DNA from: Proteles cristata cristata
Lineage: Eukaryota; Chordata; Mammalia; Carnivora; Hyaenidae
NCBI GenBank assembly: GCA_017311185.1
Contig: JAESUZ010000760.1
Location: forward strand, 434,001 to 498,000
DNA length: 64,000 bases
Reading direction: 5' to 3'
Shown in pieces: positions 1 to 10,612 of the stretch. The notes under the pieces are model-generated. The model did not search any database. It was not told where the DNA came from and saw only the letters and a program-made list of their open reading frames with translations. The stretch's first letter is position 1; every line of letters begins with the position of its first letter. The position numbers and the translations under genes are program-made.

Positions 1-252
1 GTTTTGACTATTAAAAACGAAGCAGTTATAACACTACATACAAGTCTTTGTATAAGCACAAGTTTTCAGGAGTGGAACAGATGGATCATATGATAAGGAT
101 GCATTTAACTTTTTAAGAAACTGCCAGTTTCCCAAAGGGATGGCACTGTTTGGCTGAGTGCAGTGTCCAGAGTGTAAACGAGTCCCATCTGCTTCACATC
201 CTGCATGATGTTTGGTATGATCCATCTTTTTAATTTGCATTTCCTTATACCT
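1..252 (-). mobile_element. Ancient L1M fragment, ORF2 C-terminal region, antisense
   Basis: The + strand reads like the reverse complement of the end of L1 ORF2 (for example TTTAACTTTTTAAGAAACTGCC and TCTTTTTAATTTGCATTTCC). On the minus strand a relic of the conserved ORF2 tail motif (SYDPSVPLL) can be read. It is diverged and not functional. It runs into a younger L1 insertion whose target duplication starts at 253. It may belong to the same old L1 that continues after 1039, but an internal stretch would then be missing. Confidence 0.75.
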
Positions 253-284
253 AACAGTGGGATTTTTTTTTTCCTTCAAGCTTT

Positions 285-472
285 CATTTATTTATTTTTG
301 AATGTTTATGTATTTATTATGAGAGAGAGAGACAGGGAAAGAGAATGGAAAGGGACAGAGAGACAGGAAGAGAAAGAAACTGTGAAATCATGTGGTAGCC
401 GGCGTATTCCTATTAATCTGAGCTGAAATCAAGTTTTGGACACTCAACCAACTGACCTACCCAGGAGCCCCA
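285..472 (-). mobile_element. Carnivore tRNA-Lys SINE (SINEC type), antisense
   Basis: The reverse orientation shows TTTATTT tail sequence, a GA-rich body (complement of the CT-rich region) and a degraded head ending CCCAGGAGCCCC. Probable target duplications are CAAGCTTTCATT (277-288) and CAAGTTTTTATT (473-484), which places it inside the 3' end of the younger L1. It is strongly diverged and its B box is lost. Confidence 0.85.
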
Positions 473-641
473 CAAGTTTTTATTGAAATTCCAGTTAGTT
501 ATCAAACTGTGTGATAATTAGTGTTAGGAGCAGAATTCAGTGGCTCATCACAATAAGTTTCCTCCTTAATACCCATCTTCTGTTTCCCCCATCTGCCATC
601 CCCCCTCCAGTAACCCTCAGTTTATTCTCTTAAGTCTGCTT

Positions 642-829
642 GGGGCCCCTGGGTGGCTCAGTTGGTCAAGCATCCTACTTCAGCTCATGTCATGTTCTCA
701 CAGTTCGAGCTCCACATCAGGTTTGCTGCTGTCAGCACAGAGCCTGGTTGCCATCTTCTATCCCCTTCTTTCTTTGCCCCTCCCCTGCTCACATGCTCTC
801 TCTGTCTCAAAAGTAACTAAACATTTTTT
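642..829 (+). mobile_element. Carnivore tRNA-Lys SINE, sense
   Basis: The head GGGGCCCCTGGGTGGCTCAG is followed by CATGTTCTCACAGTTCGAG, a CT-rich body and a short A/T tail. Near-identical flanks TAAGTCTGCT (631-640) and TAACTCTGCT (830-839) are the target duplication. It interrupts the antisense L1 3' end. Confidence 0.9.
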
Positions 830-2035
830 TAACTCTGCTATATGACTTGTCCTCTCTCTTTGTCCCACTATGTTAATCTGGTTTGTTTCCTAAATTCCAC
901 GTATGAGTGAAATCATATGTTATTTACCTTTTTCTGACTGACTTATTTCATTTAGCATAATACACTTTAACTCCATCCCTTCATCAGCCAATGGACATTC
1001 AGACTCTTGTCATAATTTGGCTATGAACAATGGGATTTTCATTGGAATTGTTTTGAATCTGTAGGTTAATTTGGGGATATTTGAAATTTTAATAATAGTA
1101 ATAAATCTTCTGACTCATGAACTCTTTGTATTTCCCAGGTTCTCCTGGAAATATTTTGTGATTTCCATTGTATAATACTTTCACTCTTTCATCAAATTCA
1201 CCTCTAAATATTTCATATTCAGTTTCATATTGATCTTTTATGATGCTTCATTGGTAAACTCACTCATCAGCTCTGGAAACCTTCTGTTTTGAAAATTCCC
1301 TCAGATTTGCTACAGAGATGATCATGTCATCTATAAATAAAGATAATTTTACCTATTTCTCTTCCATTTGAATATGCTTATTTTTCTGTCCTTATTGCTA
1401 TCTAGAACTTCCAGTAAATACTGAATAGGAGTAGTAGTAAGTGACATCTTCATCTCGTACTCGACTTTAGGGGTACAACATCTATGCTTTCACCATGTAC
1501 CATAATGTTATCTGCTGGTTTTCAATATATACTCTTCATCAATTTGAATAAATTCCTTTATACTCCTACTTGGTGAGATTTTTTTTTCAAGAATGAATAG
1601 TGGTTTCTTTTTAATGCTTTTTCTATTGAGATGAACACATGATTTTTCTTTTTTTAGTTCTTTGTTATAATGAATATATTGATTGATTTTTCAAATGTTA
1701 AACAAATCTTGTATTTCTTGTATAAATTCTAGTGGTCATGAAATATACTGATGGATTTCTATATTGGTGGATTCAACTTGCAAAAATATTCTCTAGAACT
1801 TCACATTCTCATTCATGGGGAATGTGGGTTTGCAGTGTTCTTACAGTGTCATTGGCTGATTTTGTGTCAGGGTAATTCCTGGCTTCACAGAATGAATAGG
1901 AAATATTCCCTTCTTTCTTCTGTATAAGTTTTGTAATGCTGGTATGTCTTCCATTCTTGTGTTTGATAGAATTCACCAATGAAGCTATCTGGAAGGGGAG
2001 CTCTTTTTGTAGGAAAACTTAAAAGCTATAATTTT

Positions 2036-2235
2036 AGGGAACCTGAGTGGCTCAGTTGGTTAAGCATCTGACTTGGTTCAGGTCATGATCTCATGGTTCA
2101 TGCATGAGTTCACACCCTGAGTCAGGCTCTATGCTGTCAGTGTGGAGCTTGCTTCAGATCCTCTGTCTCCCTCTCTCTCTGCCCCCTCCCCTACTGTTCT
2201 CTCTTTCTCTATTTAAAAAATAAACTTTTTTTTTA
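2036..2235 (+). mobile_element. Carnivore tRNA-Lys SINE, sense, inside L1M
   Basis: The head is AGGGAACCTGAGTGGCTCAG, followed by a CT-rich body and an AATAAACTTTTTTTT tail. Perfect target duplication AAAAGCTATAATTT occurs at 2021-2034 and 2236-2249. The flanking L1M sequence joins cleanly once the insert is removed. Confidence 0.95.
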
Positions 2236-4189
2236 AAAAGCTATAATTTCAATCTCTTTCATAGATGGAGAGCAATCCAGGTTATCTGTTTATGTGAGAG
2301 CTTATTTTGCATCATACAAGGAATTTGTTCCTTTGTCCTAAGTTGTTAAATTTATTGACATAAAGTTATCCATAATATTCCCTTTAAATCCTTTTCATTT
2401 CTACAAGATCTCTAGTGGTATCACCTCTCTCATTCTGAAAAGGATAGTTTGTGTCTTTTTTTTTTTTTTTCAGGATCAGTCTGGTTAGAGATTTTTCAAA
2501 GGGTCTTCTCAAAGAACCAACTTATGGTTTTATGGATTTTCTCTATTGTGTTTATGCTTTCAGAGTCCCTTGATTGGCATTCCCATCTTCATTATTTCCT
2601 TTCTTCAACTAATTTTGAGTTTAATTGTTTTCTTTTCTAGTTTCTTAAGGTGTAAAGTGAGTTAATTGCCTTGACACTTTTCCTTGATTACAGATATTTG
2701 TTTCTATAAATTTTCCCTAAGTATGGCTTTACTAGTAGCTCACAAATTTTTATACACTGAGTTTGAATTCTCATTCAGCTTAAAATACTTTCTAATTACC
2801 TTTTGATTTCTTCTTTGTCCCAAAGGTTATCTACAATTGTGTAATTTAGTTTCAAATATTTGGAGTTTGCCCAGATATCTTTCTGTTAATGATTTCTAAT
2901 TTAATTCCACTGGTGTCAGAGAACACACTTGCATGATTTTAATCCTTTTAACTCCACTGAAATTTATTTTATAACCCAGAATATGATCAACCTTGAAAAA
3001 GTCCACTTATAAAAATTCTAATGTATATTCTTCTGTTATTGGGTGGCATATTCTATAAAAGTCAATTTGGTCAACTTGGTCGATGGTGGTGTTACATCTT
3101 TAACTTAATTGATCATGTTGTTATATTCTTGCTGATTTTCTGTCCACTATATACTTACTGACTTGCTGTCATGTTGACCTATTAATTACTGAAATAATGG
3201 TACTGTAATCTTCAACTATGATTATAAATTTGTCTATTTCTCCTTGCAGTTTTACCTTTTTTTGTTGTTTCATGTATTCCAAAGCTCTATTATTAGATGC
3301 ATAAACATTTAGGAATATTATATCCTCTTGATGAACTGACCTTTTTTCATTATGAAATGATTTTGTCAACTCTGATAAAATTATTTGCTTTGAAATTTAA
3401 TTTCATATAAATATAGAACTGCAATTTTATATTGATAGTATCAGCAAAGTATTCTGTCCTTTTATTTTTAGTCTATTTGCATCTATATATTTGACGTATG
3501 TTTACTACAAACAGCATGAAGTTGTATTTTACTTTTTTATCTACTCTAACAACCTATTTTGTAATTGGCCTGTATAAATCATGTCACTCACTGTAATTAT
3601 TGATATGACTATATTCAATATTCAAATTTATCACCTTATTATCTGTTTTCTTAATGTTTCTTCTAATCTTTGTTCCCTTTTTCTTCTTGTCCTGCCTTCT
3701 GTTGGATTAATTGAACAATTTTGTTCTTATATGTTTTTTCCTTTGTATGTCAATTAGGTACAGTTCTCTGCTTTCTTAATTTAATTGTTGCTTTAATGTT
3801 TACAGTGACCATCAGCGTCAACCTACAAGTGGTGTTCTGCCCCTTCATGTGCACCACACAGCCTTGCAGGGCGAGATACCTCCAATGTCCCTAACGTATC
3901 TCACTTTTACATATGTTATAAATCCCATATCACAATGCTATCATTTTTATTTAAACAGTCTGTTCTCCTCTAAAGAAGTTTTTAAAAGAATAAAAATATA
4001 TGATATATTATACATGTAGTTCTCCTTTCCATTGTTCTTTGTTCCTTTGTGCACATCTACATTTCCATTATAATTTTTTCTTCTCTCTATAAGATTTCCT
4101 ATCAGATTTCTTGTAGAATAGGTGTGTTGGTGGTAAATATTTTCTGTTTCTGTATGTTTCACAAAAAGTTTATTTTACTTTCTTTTTAA

Positions 4190-4405
4190 TTTTTAATTTT
4201 TTTATTTACTTATTTTGAAAGTGAGAACATGCAAGCATGCAAGTGGAGGACGGAGAGACAGAGAGTGAGAGAGGGAATCCTAAGCAGGCTCCACACTGTC
4301 AGGACAGAGTCTGACGCAGGGCTCAATCTCACAAACCATGAGATCATGGTCTGAGCCAAAATCAAGAATTGGACACTCAACAGAATAATCACCTCAGGTG
4401 CCCCA
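4190..4405 (-). mobile_element. Carnivore tRNA-Lys SINE, antisense, inside L1M
   Basis: It begins with an antisense tail (TTTATTTACTTATTTT), then a GA-rich body, then the complement of the tRNA-like head ending AGGTGCCCC. Target duplication TACTTTCTTTTTAA (4176-4189) against TACTTTCATTTTTAA (4406-4420). An old copy. Confidence 0.88.
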
Positions 4406-4465
4406 TACTTTCATTTTTAAAGAAATTTTTACTGGATATAGAATTGTAGGCTGATTGTATATGTG

Positions 4466-4468
<3 letters not shown>

Positions 4469-4522
<54 letters not shown>
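4469..4522. repeat. (TA)n microsatellite
   Basis: An uninterrupted alternating TA run of about 54 bases lies inside the antisense L1M. It is probably length-polymorphic and cruciform-prone. It also creates a spurious tyrosine/isoleucine open frame. Confidence 0.97.
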
Positions 4523-4525
<3 letters not shown>

Positions 4526-4632
4526 ATTATTGTGTTCTCACTTATATTATTTGGGCCAAGAATGTGTGCTGTCATCCTGATTTTTGTTTTTCTGATGTTC
4601 TTAATATGCATTTTTTTAAAAAACACTTTCTT

Positions 4633-4888
4633 GGCGTGGCTGGTTGGCTCAGTCAGTTAAGGATCCAATGCTTGATTTCAGCTCAGGTCATTATCTCCCA
4701 GTTCATGAGTTTGAGCCTGTATCAGGCTCTGGGCTGACAGGTGGTTTCTGCTTAGAATTCTCTCTCTCTCCCTATCTCTCTGCCCCTCCTCTGAGCTGTG
4801 TGTGTGAATGTGTGTGTGTGTGTCTGTCTGTCTGTCTGTCTCTCTCAAAATAAATAAATAAACTTAAAATAATAATAATAATAATAAT
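4633..4888 (+). mobile_element. Carnivore tRNA-Lys SINE, sense, with composite simple-repeat tail
   Basis: A diverged head (TTGGCGTGGCTGGTTGGCTC) is followed by a CT-rich body, (TG)n and (TCTG)n blocks at about 4798-4840, and an A-rich tail that became (AAT)n at about 4868-4888. It interrupts the antisense L1M. Confidence 0.88.
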
Positions 4889-5150
4889 GTTTTCTGTGTT
4901 GGACTTTTTGACTAAGATGTCCTTTTGCATAGCTTTGTTCATGTTTCTTTTACTTTGGGGTCACTGAATTTCTTAAATTTGTGAGTTTATTTGGAAATCA
5001 ATTGTTTTTTTATTTAGGAAAAACTGCTTATTATTTATTTAACAGTTTTCCATCCACATTCTTCTCCTACAGGGACTCTAAATACAAGTTTACTGTATCT
5101 CTGATGCTGTCTCACAACTATATTCCCTGGTCATGCATTAAAATTATTTG

Positions 5151-5741
5151 TGGTGAGCTTAACGATAGCCCCCAAAGATGTCCAGGTCCTAATATTTGGA
5201 CTTGTGAATATCACCTTATACGGCAACAGAGACTTTGCAGGAGGATAATTCAAGAAACCTGAAATGGGGGGAGGGGGGTCATTCTGAGTCATCTGGGTAA
5301 ATCCTAAATGCCATCACAAGTGTCTTCCCAAGAGAGACGAAGAGGTAGATTTAACAAAGAAGAAGAAGGCACCATTGCCACTGAAGCAAGATGCCCTCCT
5401 GCTGGTCATGAAGAGTGAGGAAGGGGCCACCCGCTAAAGAGCACAAGGGATACTCAGCTGTAGAAGCTAGAAAAGTTGAGGAACAGGATTCCCCCCTAAA
5501 TCCTTCAAGAAGAGCACAGCACAGCCTACATCTTGATTTAGGCTCAGTGAAACTGATTTTTGATCTCTGACCTCTAGAAGTCAACCTTTGGGGGAGTTGC
5601 ATGCCTGTCAGTCGACATGCAACTCTTGATTTCAGGGTCTTGAGTTCAAGACCCATGTTTGAGCATAAAGCCAATTTTAAAAAAATGTTAAATTAAGATC
5701 AACTCAGAGACTTTATCACAGCAATAGAAGTGAGCTAATAC
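5151..5741 (+). mobile_element. MLT1-type MaLR LTR, sense, with SINE insert
   Basis: Order and wording match the mammalian MLT1 LTR: ATAGCCCCCAAAGATGTCC, GGACTTGTGAATATCACCTTAT, GACTTTGCAGG, CTCTAGAAG-type sequence, and the end TTTATCACAGCAATAGAAGTGAGCTAATAC near 5713-5740. A partial SINE (5590-5697) splits its 3' part. It sits inside the antisense L1M, which resumes after 5741. Non-coding. Confidence 0.8.
5590..5697 (+). mobile_element. Partial or short carnivore tRNA-Lys SINE, sense
   Basis: GGGGGAGTTGCATGCCTGTC, then CAACTCTTGATTTCAGGGTC and GAGTTCAAGACC, resembles the tRNA-like head of the canid-style short SINE, followed by an A-rich end. It is embedded in the 3' part of the MLT1 LTR. 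The CT-rich body is missing, so it is an older or shorter subfamily. Confidence 0.6.
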
Positions 5742-6399
5742 ATCCCCTGCTCTTTCTGTGTTTCATCTAGGATCATTTCTATGGCTAAACCTTCAAGTTC
5801 ACTAATACTTTCTTCTGCAAAATCTAATTGCTGTTAATCTTATCCAGCGGATTTTCCATCTCATACATTGTATTTTTGTCTCTAGAAGTTCAATGTAGGT
5901 ATTTTTAATATATTCTATATCCCTATTTAACTTTTAGAAGTATGGTTTACAGTTACAATAACTTTTAATGCCTGTTAATTCTGAAATTTATGTCAGTTTA
6001 GCTTAACTTCATCAGTTTATCTCCTCAATATGGGTAGTAATATTCTGCTTCTTTGCATGCAGGGTTATTTTTGATGGGATGCCAGACATTTTGAATTTTA
6101 CTTTATTGGACACAGGGTATTTTTATATTCTTATAAATGTGTCAGCAAACCAACTTGTCTGAGGGTTACCTTGTTTCAAGCTCATGCACACCTTGCCGAC
6201 CTAAGTCCTTTGATAGGAGAAATAACCTAATTTCCTTGATATTTGCATACCACTGCCTTGAGGAGTGAAGTACTCAGAAGATATTTGTGACCACATTAAA
6301 AAACAGCTGCCATGGATGCGGGCAAATCTATTTAGAGTTACATCAGCACATGAGTAGCATCCTGGGCACCAGTCCCACCCCCATGACCCCCTTTCCTAA

Positions 6400-6681
6400 T
6401 CCTTCCCCGAAGACCTTAGGGAAGGGAAGGGGAAAAATAGTTATAGACCAGAGGAAGGCAAACCATAAAAGACTCTTAAATAGAGAGAACAAACTGAGAG
6501 TTAATGGGAGAGTAGGAGAGAGGTGGGAAATGGGTAATGGGCATTGAAGGGGGCACTTGTTGGGATGAGCACTGGGTATTGTAAGTAAGCAATGAGCCAC
6601 AAGAATCTACCCCCAAAACCAAGAGCACACTGTACACACTGTATATTAGCCAATTTGACAATAAATTATAATTTTAAAAAT

Positions 6682-6745
<64 letters not shown>

Positions 6746-6748
6746 AAA
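6400..6748 (+). mobile_element. Carnivore L1 3' end, sense, 5'-truncated
   Basis: It contains the carnivore L1 3' UTR landmarks: AGGCAAACCATAAAAGACTC, CACTTGTTGGGATGAGCACT, and CAATTTGACAATAAATT before the tail. The same landmarks recur at 17120-17280 (sense) and 49840-49970 (antisense). The tail is a pure (GAAA)n. Possible short target duplication: ACCCCCTTT near 6388 against ACCCTTTTG near 6748. Confidence 0.9.
6681..6748. repeat. (GAAA)n microsatellite grown from an L1 tail
   Basis: About 16 near-perfect AAAG/GAAA units follow directly after the L1 3' end. The position shows that the L1 poly(A) tail seeded it. Confidence 0.97.
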
Positions 6749-6840
6749 CCCTTTTGCTTCACCTGGAAAGGAACATGATCTTTGGGACATTAGTCCACCT
6801 TCTTCCCAGGTTGCTGGCTTCCTGAATAAAGCAAACTTTC

Positions 6841-6871
6841 ATTTCACATTTCACATTTCACATTTCACATT
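6841..6871. repeat. Four tandem copies of ATTTCAC
   Basis: The 7-mer ATTTCAC occurs four times in a row at 6841-6868, followed by ATT. It lies just after the AATAAA of the solo LTR, in what would be U5. Confidence 0.95.
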
Positions 6872-6952
6872 ATTACTTGTCTCTTGAATACTGATTTTCA
6901 AAGTGGTAAGCAGTCCAGCCTGAGTTCAGAATTGGCTTCCTGTCCAATAACA

Positions 6953-7480
6953 TAAATATTCTTGAACTTTGTTTTGTGAAACAGTTATTAGAATTGGTTT
7001 GATCTCTTGGATTTTGCTTCTTTTTAATTTTTAACATTTTTTATTTATTTCTGAGAGAGAGAGACAGCGTGAGCAGGGGAGGGTCAGAGAGAGACACACA
7101 CACACACAGAATCCGAAACAGTCTCCAGGCTCTGAGCTAGGTGTCAGCACAGAGCCCGATGCGGGGCTCGAACCCACAAACCGTGAGATCATGACCTGAG
7201 CCGAGGTCAGATGCTTAACCAACTGAGCCATCCAGGCGCCCCTCTTGGATTTGCTTTTAAGATTAATTCATTGCAAACAGGGCACTGACCAATCCAGGAT
7301 AATTATTCCCCTCTTCTGCACAAGCCCCTTCTGTGAACTCACATCAGTACCCCATGAAACTCAAGGGCTCCACATCCATGTTTGGGAGCAGGCACTACTC
7401 CCAGCCCTGTGTGGGTGCCCAGCCCTTCTAGCTCTAATCCTTTTGCTGCAACTCCTCCTCCATCATACCAGATACTAATT
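6953..7480 (-). mobile_element. Continuation of the antisense L1M (5' region)
   Basis: AAATATTCTTGAACTTTG continues the L1M phrase broken at 6138 by the solo LTR. Later text such as ATAATTATTCCCCTCTTCTG and CTCCCAGCCCTGTGTGGGTG fits the 5' part of old L1M elements read in antisense. A SINE (7020-7241) splits it. The exact 5' end is uncertain; similarity fades after about 7450. Confidence 0.65.
7020..7241 (-). mobile_element. Carnivore tRNA-Lys SINE, antisense, well preserved
   Basis: The antisense tail AACATTTTTTATTTATTTC is followed by a GA-rich body, the complement of the B box (GGGGCTCGAACCC, about 7164-7176) and the end CCAGGCGCCCC. Target duplication CTCTTGGATTTTGCTT (7004-7019) against CTCTTGGATTTGCTT (7242-7256). 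Confidence 0.95.
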
Positions 7481-8971
7481 TTCTGAATGCCTTCTGTTTT
7501 TCCTATGTCCCTACATTTTTCTCTGCATGATAAATAACAGTCTACCCTTCAGTATTCATCCAAAACTATACTTTCTCTGGGAAGACTGCCATATACACCA
7601 TGGATGAGCTGTCTGTAAACACTCCTTAGAACTATGTTCTCTCTTGATGCACAGTACTTCTTACGTCTTGTGTGTCTGTGTTTAAAGTATCTGAATATCC
7701 AGTATTCAAGGATCACATTATCATTTGACTTTGGATATGCCAATTGTAGGACAGAATTTGCCACAAAGTTATTGCTCATTACCTAATTGATTTATAACCA
7801 CCTCCATCATTAGTTTCTCCCCTCAGACCTTACCTATACAGATGTGCTATGCAAAACCACCTCAAATTCCTCAACACAGAGCTCTCACTGTGGATTCTCC
7901 TTGGATTTATTTGATTTGATATACTACATATTGTCCTCCCACTCACTCACAACCGGTAGTGTTTGTACTATTGATTCTCTCAGAGTTACTCTCAGAGTTA
8001 CTTCTCTCAGAAGAAGCAAATCTTCAACAGTTTCAAGGCCATTATTCCTCATGATGATGCACATGCATTTTAAAACTGGCAAAAGGGAAACAATGTTATT
8101 TGTACTGACAAACACATGGAAAATATTAAATTGCTTAGAATTGTAGCCCAGAAGGAAAGGAACATGAGTCCCTTTAAAGACTTACAGGTCAGATATTAGG
8201 GAAGAATCAAGCCTTGTGAACCCATCAAATATCATTACATAAAGCCTGCCTACTCTGTCCATTTTGGAGATTTGGGAAGATAAAATTAGGTCTTTGAAAG
8301 AAACTGGATCAGACTAAATGTTAATCAGATAAATCAGACTTTAGGAGACAAAGAATTAATTATACTAAGGGGAAAAAAGGCAATAGAAAAGGTGGAATGA
8401 ATTATCTTTTGTTTTTTTAAATACAGTGCTCAGGTCTTTTTACCAGGTAGATGAATGTGAAAAACAAGTGAACTATCACAACCTTACACATGTTTTTCAC
8501 TCCAAAATTTACCTAAACCTGAAGGTTGAAATTTGAAACAAGGTTTTTGTGGAAATTCATAACTATTTCAAACATTGTACATCAACTATTTTATTGATCC
8601 AGGTGAAGGCTATGGCTTATATTTTTACAACTTTATATCCACTGAACTTCAGCTCACCTGTCTTCAGTCTTTCCACGTTGGCAGTGCCCTTAAGAACATT
8701 GGTGCGTGGGCGTCTAAGGAATATAACAGCCTTTTCAAATATGCTTTTCTTTCTCAATGTCATTTTTAAAGCAGATGATATACTTGCTATAATTGGATTT
8801 GGAACTAAGGATCCTTTTTACATCCAAAAAGGCAGTTTCTAGGAATCTGGTAACAACTCTCCTCTCCCTAGCTATTAAATTAGCTGGAAAGTATGGGTGT
8901 GGCTAAACCTATGGAGAAAAAAGCAAAACTCAAGACTTCTTAAGGAACATTGATTTGCCTACTTTAGTTAA
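7481..8971. other. No gene or repeat recognised
   Basis: AT-rich DNA. The short imperfect duplication CTCAGAGTTACT occurs twice at about 7978-8001. Two overlapping open frames (8549-8842 and 8575-8769) have no recognisable domain, no good start context and no splice structure I can defend, so they are not called. Confidence 0.5.
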
Positions 8972-8973
8972 TA

Positions 8974-9255
8974 CAGTTGACTCTTGAACAATATGTGTTT
9001 GAACTCCCCAGGTACACTTATATGCAGATTTTTTCTATAAATACTGCATAGTCCTGTAAATGCATTTTCTCTTACTTAGGATTTTCTCAATAACACTTTC
9101 TTTTTCCTCATTTACTTTATTGTAAGTACACAGTATATAATATACCATAGTAGGCTATTAATAGTTAAGCTTCCAGGAGTGAAAATTATGCATGAATTTT
9201 CCACTGGGAGGGGGGGCCTGATGTCCCTAAACCCCCAATGATTAGAGGTCAATTG
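8974..9255. mobile_element. TcMar/Tigger-like non-autonomous DNA transposon (MITE), complete
   Basis: It opens CAGTTGACTCTTGAACAATA and closes with the imperfect inverse (ATTAGAGGTCAATTG), so it has terminal inverted repeats. TA dinucleotides flank both ends (8972-8973 and 9256-9257), the TcMar target duplication. Internal TTTATTGTAAGTACACAGTA is typical of this mammalian family. Length about 282 bases; no transposase. A second, reversed fragment lies at 61735-61819. Confidence 0.85.
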
Positions 9256-9257
9256 TA

Positions 9258-10394
9258 GCAGGACTTGGTCGGCACCTTCCCCCAACCTCTTAATTTTTCA
9301 TAGTAACTCCACCCGTGCTTCCCTCTCTAAATACCAGTATACTTGTTTTCTGAGTCATCCTACTCTGATAATTCAGGGCTGTGCCCTCCTTTCATGGGAT
9401 GCTAATTCAGAGAGGACTCTAACAAAGGTCATGCTAAAATTGAAATTAAATTTTGAATCAAATTGTTTACTTATACCCCTTCTAACTTTTCAGAAATAAT
9501 AAAGGCCACTACTCTTGTTCAAATAGCAGTCTTTAATTGCATTTTAATTACCTTCAGAGGCTTTCATTCAAGACAAATTTCACTTAGTTTACACATAATT
9601 CATTCTCTTGTTGCTTTAATTGATATCCTAAGTACTTATTTTGCACAGTGGCCAGTTAACTTTCAGAGCTGTTTTTAGCTTGCTATTCTGGATTCACTTG
9701 AAATCTCCTTAGAGGTTGAGGAGACCATTTCTACTGTGTAATGTGTACATTCAATCATTTCTCCCATTCCGCCCTATCTCCTTCATCCTTTGTCTCTGTT
9801 TCCCTCCAATTTGTTCCATATACTTCATAAATTTGTACTAAAAATTTATGTCCATTTTTTACAAAGGAAGAGAAAAAAAATGCTCATTATGTGACATGGT
9901 GGGCCTAAAAGTAACCTTCTGGGAAGCTTCCTTTTTAGGGAGTAAATAATGAAAACTAAAATCCCTACAAAAAACCTGATGCCCAAATATACATATTATG
10001 TCAAAATCTATACAGAAATAAAACTTCACCAATATCTACAGTAATGAAAACACAATTTTATTCTGTTAGAAGCCTTTTACTTATATCCAAATTGTTCTCT
10101 ATTTGAAAAATAATTTTATAATCTTTCCAAAATGATTACTTAATTTTTTTTATTAACACATCTTGTAATATTTCCCTTTGTGTCTTTATATAAACTGTGT
10201 GTGAGCGTGTGTGTGTTTGTGATGAACCAGGGCTTACATTTGCTGGTGAACCTCACCTCTCACCAGCTTGTCCTAAATCTGATATGTAATTAATGTTTGT
10301 TGTTACTGCTTCCCCACTCTGTTCTCTAACTTCCTAGTCCTTTCCCAGTGCTGGGGTAGCTACCCATCTGTCCCTCCACACCTCGCAGGTGACA
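9258..10394. other. No gene or repeat recognised
   Basis: AT-rich. A short GT-rich stretch lies at about 10195-10223. One open frame at 9463-9678 has no recognisable homology. Confidence 0.45.
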
Positions 10395-10397
10395 CTG

Positions 10398-10612
10398 ATA
10401 GTGACAAGTACTTATTTAAGACATATTGTGTGTCAAGCATTCCCCTACATGAACTGTACATTTAATTCATCCTCACAAACACTGTATGAACTAGGCACTA
10501 TTGTCTCTATTTGACAGATGAAAAACTAAGAAGGCACAGAGAGACCAGGAGACGTGCCCAGCAGATGGTAGAGCTAGGATCTTGAGGTCCAGATGTCCAG
10601 GCTGCTCCACAT
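10398..10612 (-). mobile_element. MIR SINE, antisense
   Basis: Antisense MIR order is clear: CAAGCATTCCCCTACATGAAC, TTAATTCATCCTCACAAACAC, TTTGACAGATGAAAAACTAAG, GGCACAGAGAGA, then CAGATGGTAGAGCTAGGATC. It is old and diverged but covers most of the MIR length. Confidence 0.85.

Larger units (their letters stand above)
253..1039 (-). mobile_element. Younger L1 3' end, antisense, with 14-bp target-site duplication
   Basis: AACAGTGGGATTTT at 253-266 and AACAATGGGATTTT at 1026-1039 flank a 5'-truncated L1 3' end in antisense. A T-run follows at about 261-272. The L1 body (472-641 and 832-1025) contains the typical antisense 3' landmarks: ATATGAGTGAAATCATATG-like sequence, then CTTATTTCATTTAGCATAAT. 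Two SINEs (285-472 and 642-829) were later inserted inside it. The duplication has one mismatch, as expected for an old insertion. Confidence 0.7.
1040..6138 (-). mobile_element. Ancient L1M (ORF2 to 5' region), antisense, heavily interrupted
   Basis: The + strand reads the reverse complement of L1 ORF2 in continuous order: the RT domain (TTGTTTTGAATCTGTAGGTTAA near 1048, ATCATGTCATCTATAAATAA near 1320, GAATTCACCAATGAAGC near 1970), then the endonuclease end (near 2800-3370), then ORF1 and 5'-region sequence (CACTAATACTTTCTTCTGC near 5800). All frames are full of stops. It is broken by SINEs at 2036, 4190 and 4633, an (AT)n run at 4469 and an MLT1 LTR at 5151. It resumes after a solo LTR at 6953. 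An old, dead copy. Confidence 0.8.
6139..6952 (+). mobile_element. Solo ERV LTR with 5-bp TSD, holding an L1 3' end
   Basis: The antisense L1M is interrupted exactly between two copies of TAAAT (6134-6138 and 6953-6957). The insert begins TG (6139) and ends CA (6951-6952), as retroviral LTRs do. A poly(A) signal AATAAA lies at 6825-6830, about 120 bases before the end, as in an R-U5 region. A younger L1 3' end (about 6400-6748) sits inside, leaving an LTR of roughly 460 bases. No internal viral genes are present. I infer a solo LTR left by LTR-LTR recombination; the family is not named. Confidence 0.65.

Noticed and set aside
6841..6871. Four 7-base direct repeats considered as a CRISPR-like or protein-binding array
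   Set aside because: There are no spacers and the host is a mammal. It is a short tandem repeat within an LTR.
8549..8842. Two overlapping frames, first thought to be a decayed processed pseudogene
   Set aside because: I could not match either translation to a known protein, and there is no poly(A) tail or target duplication.
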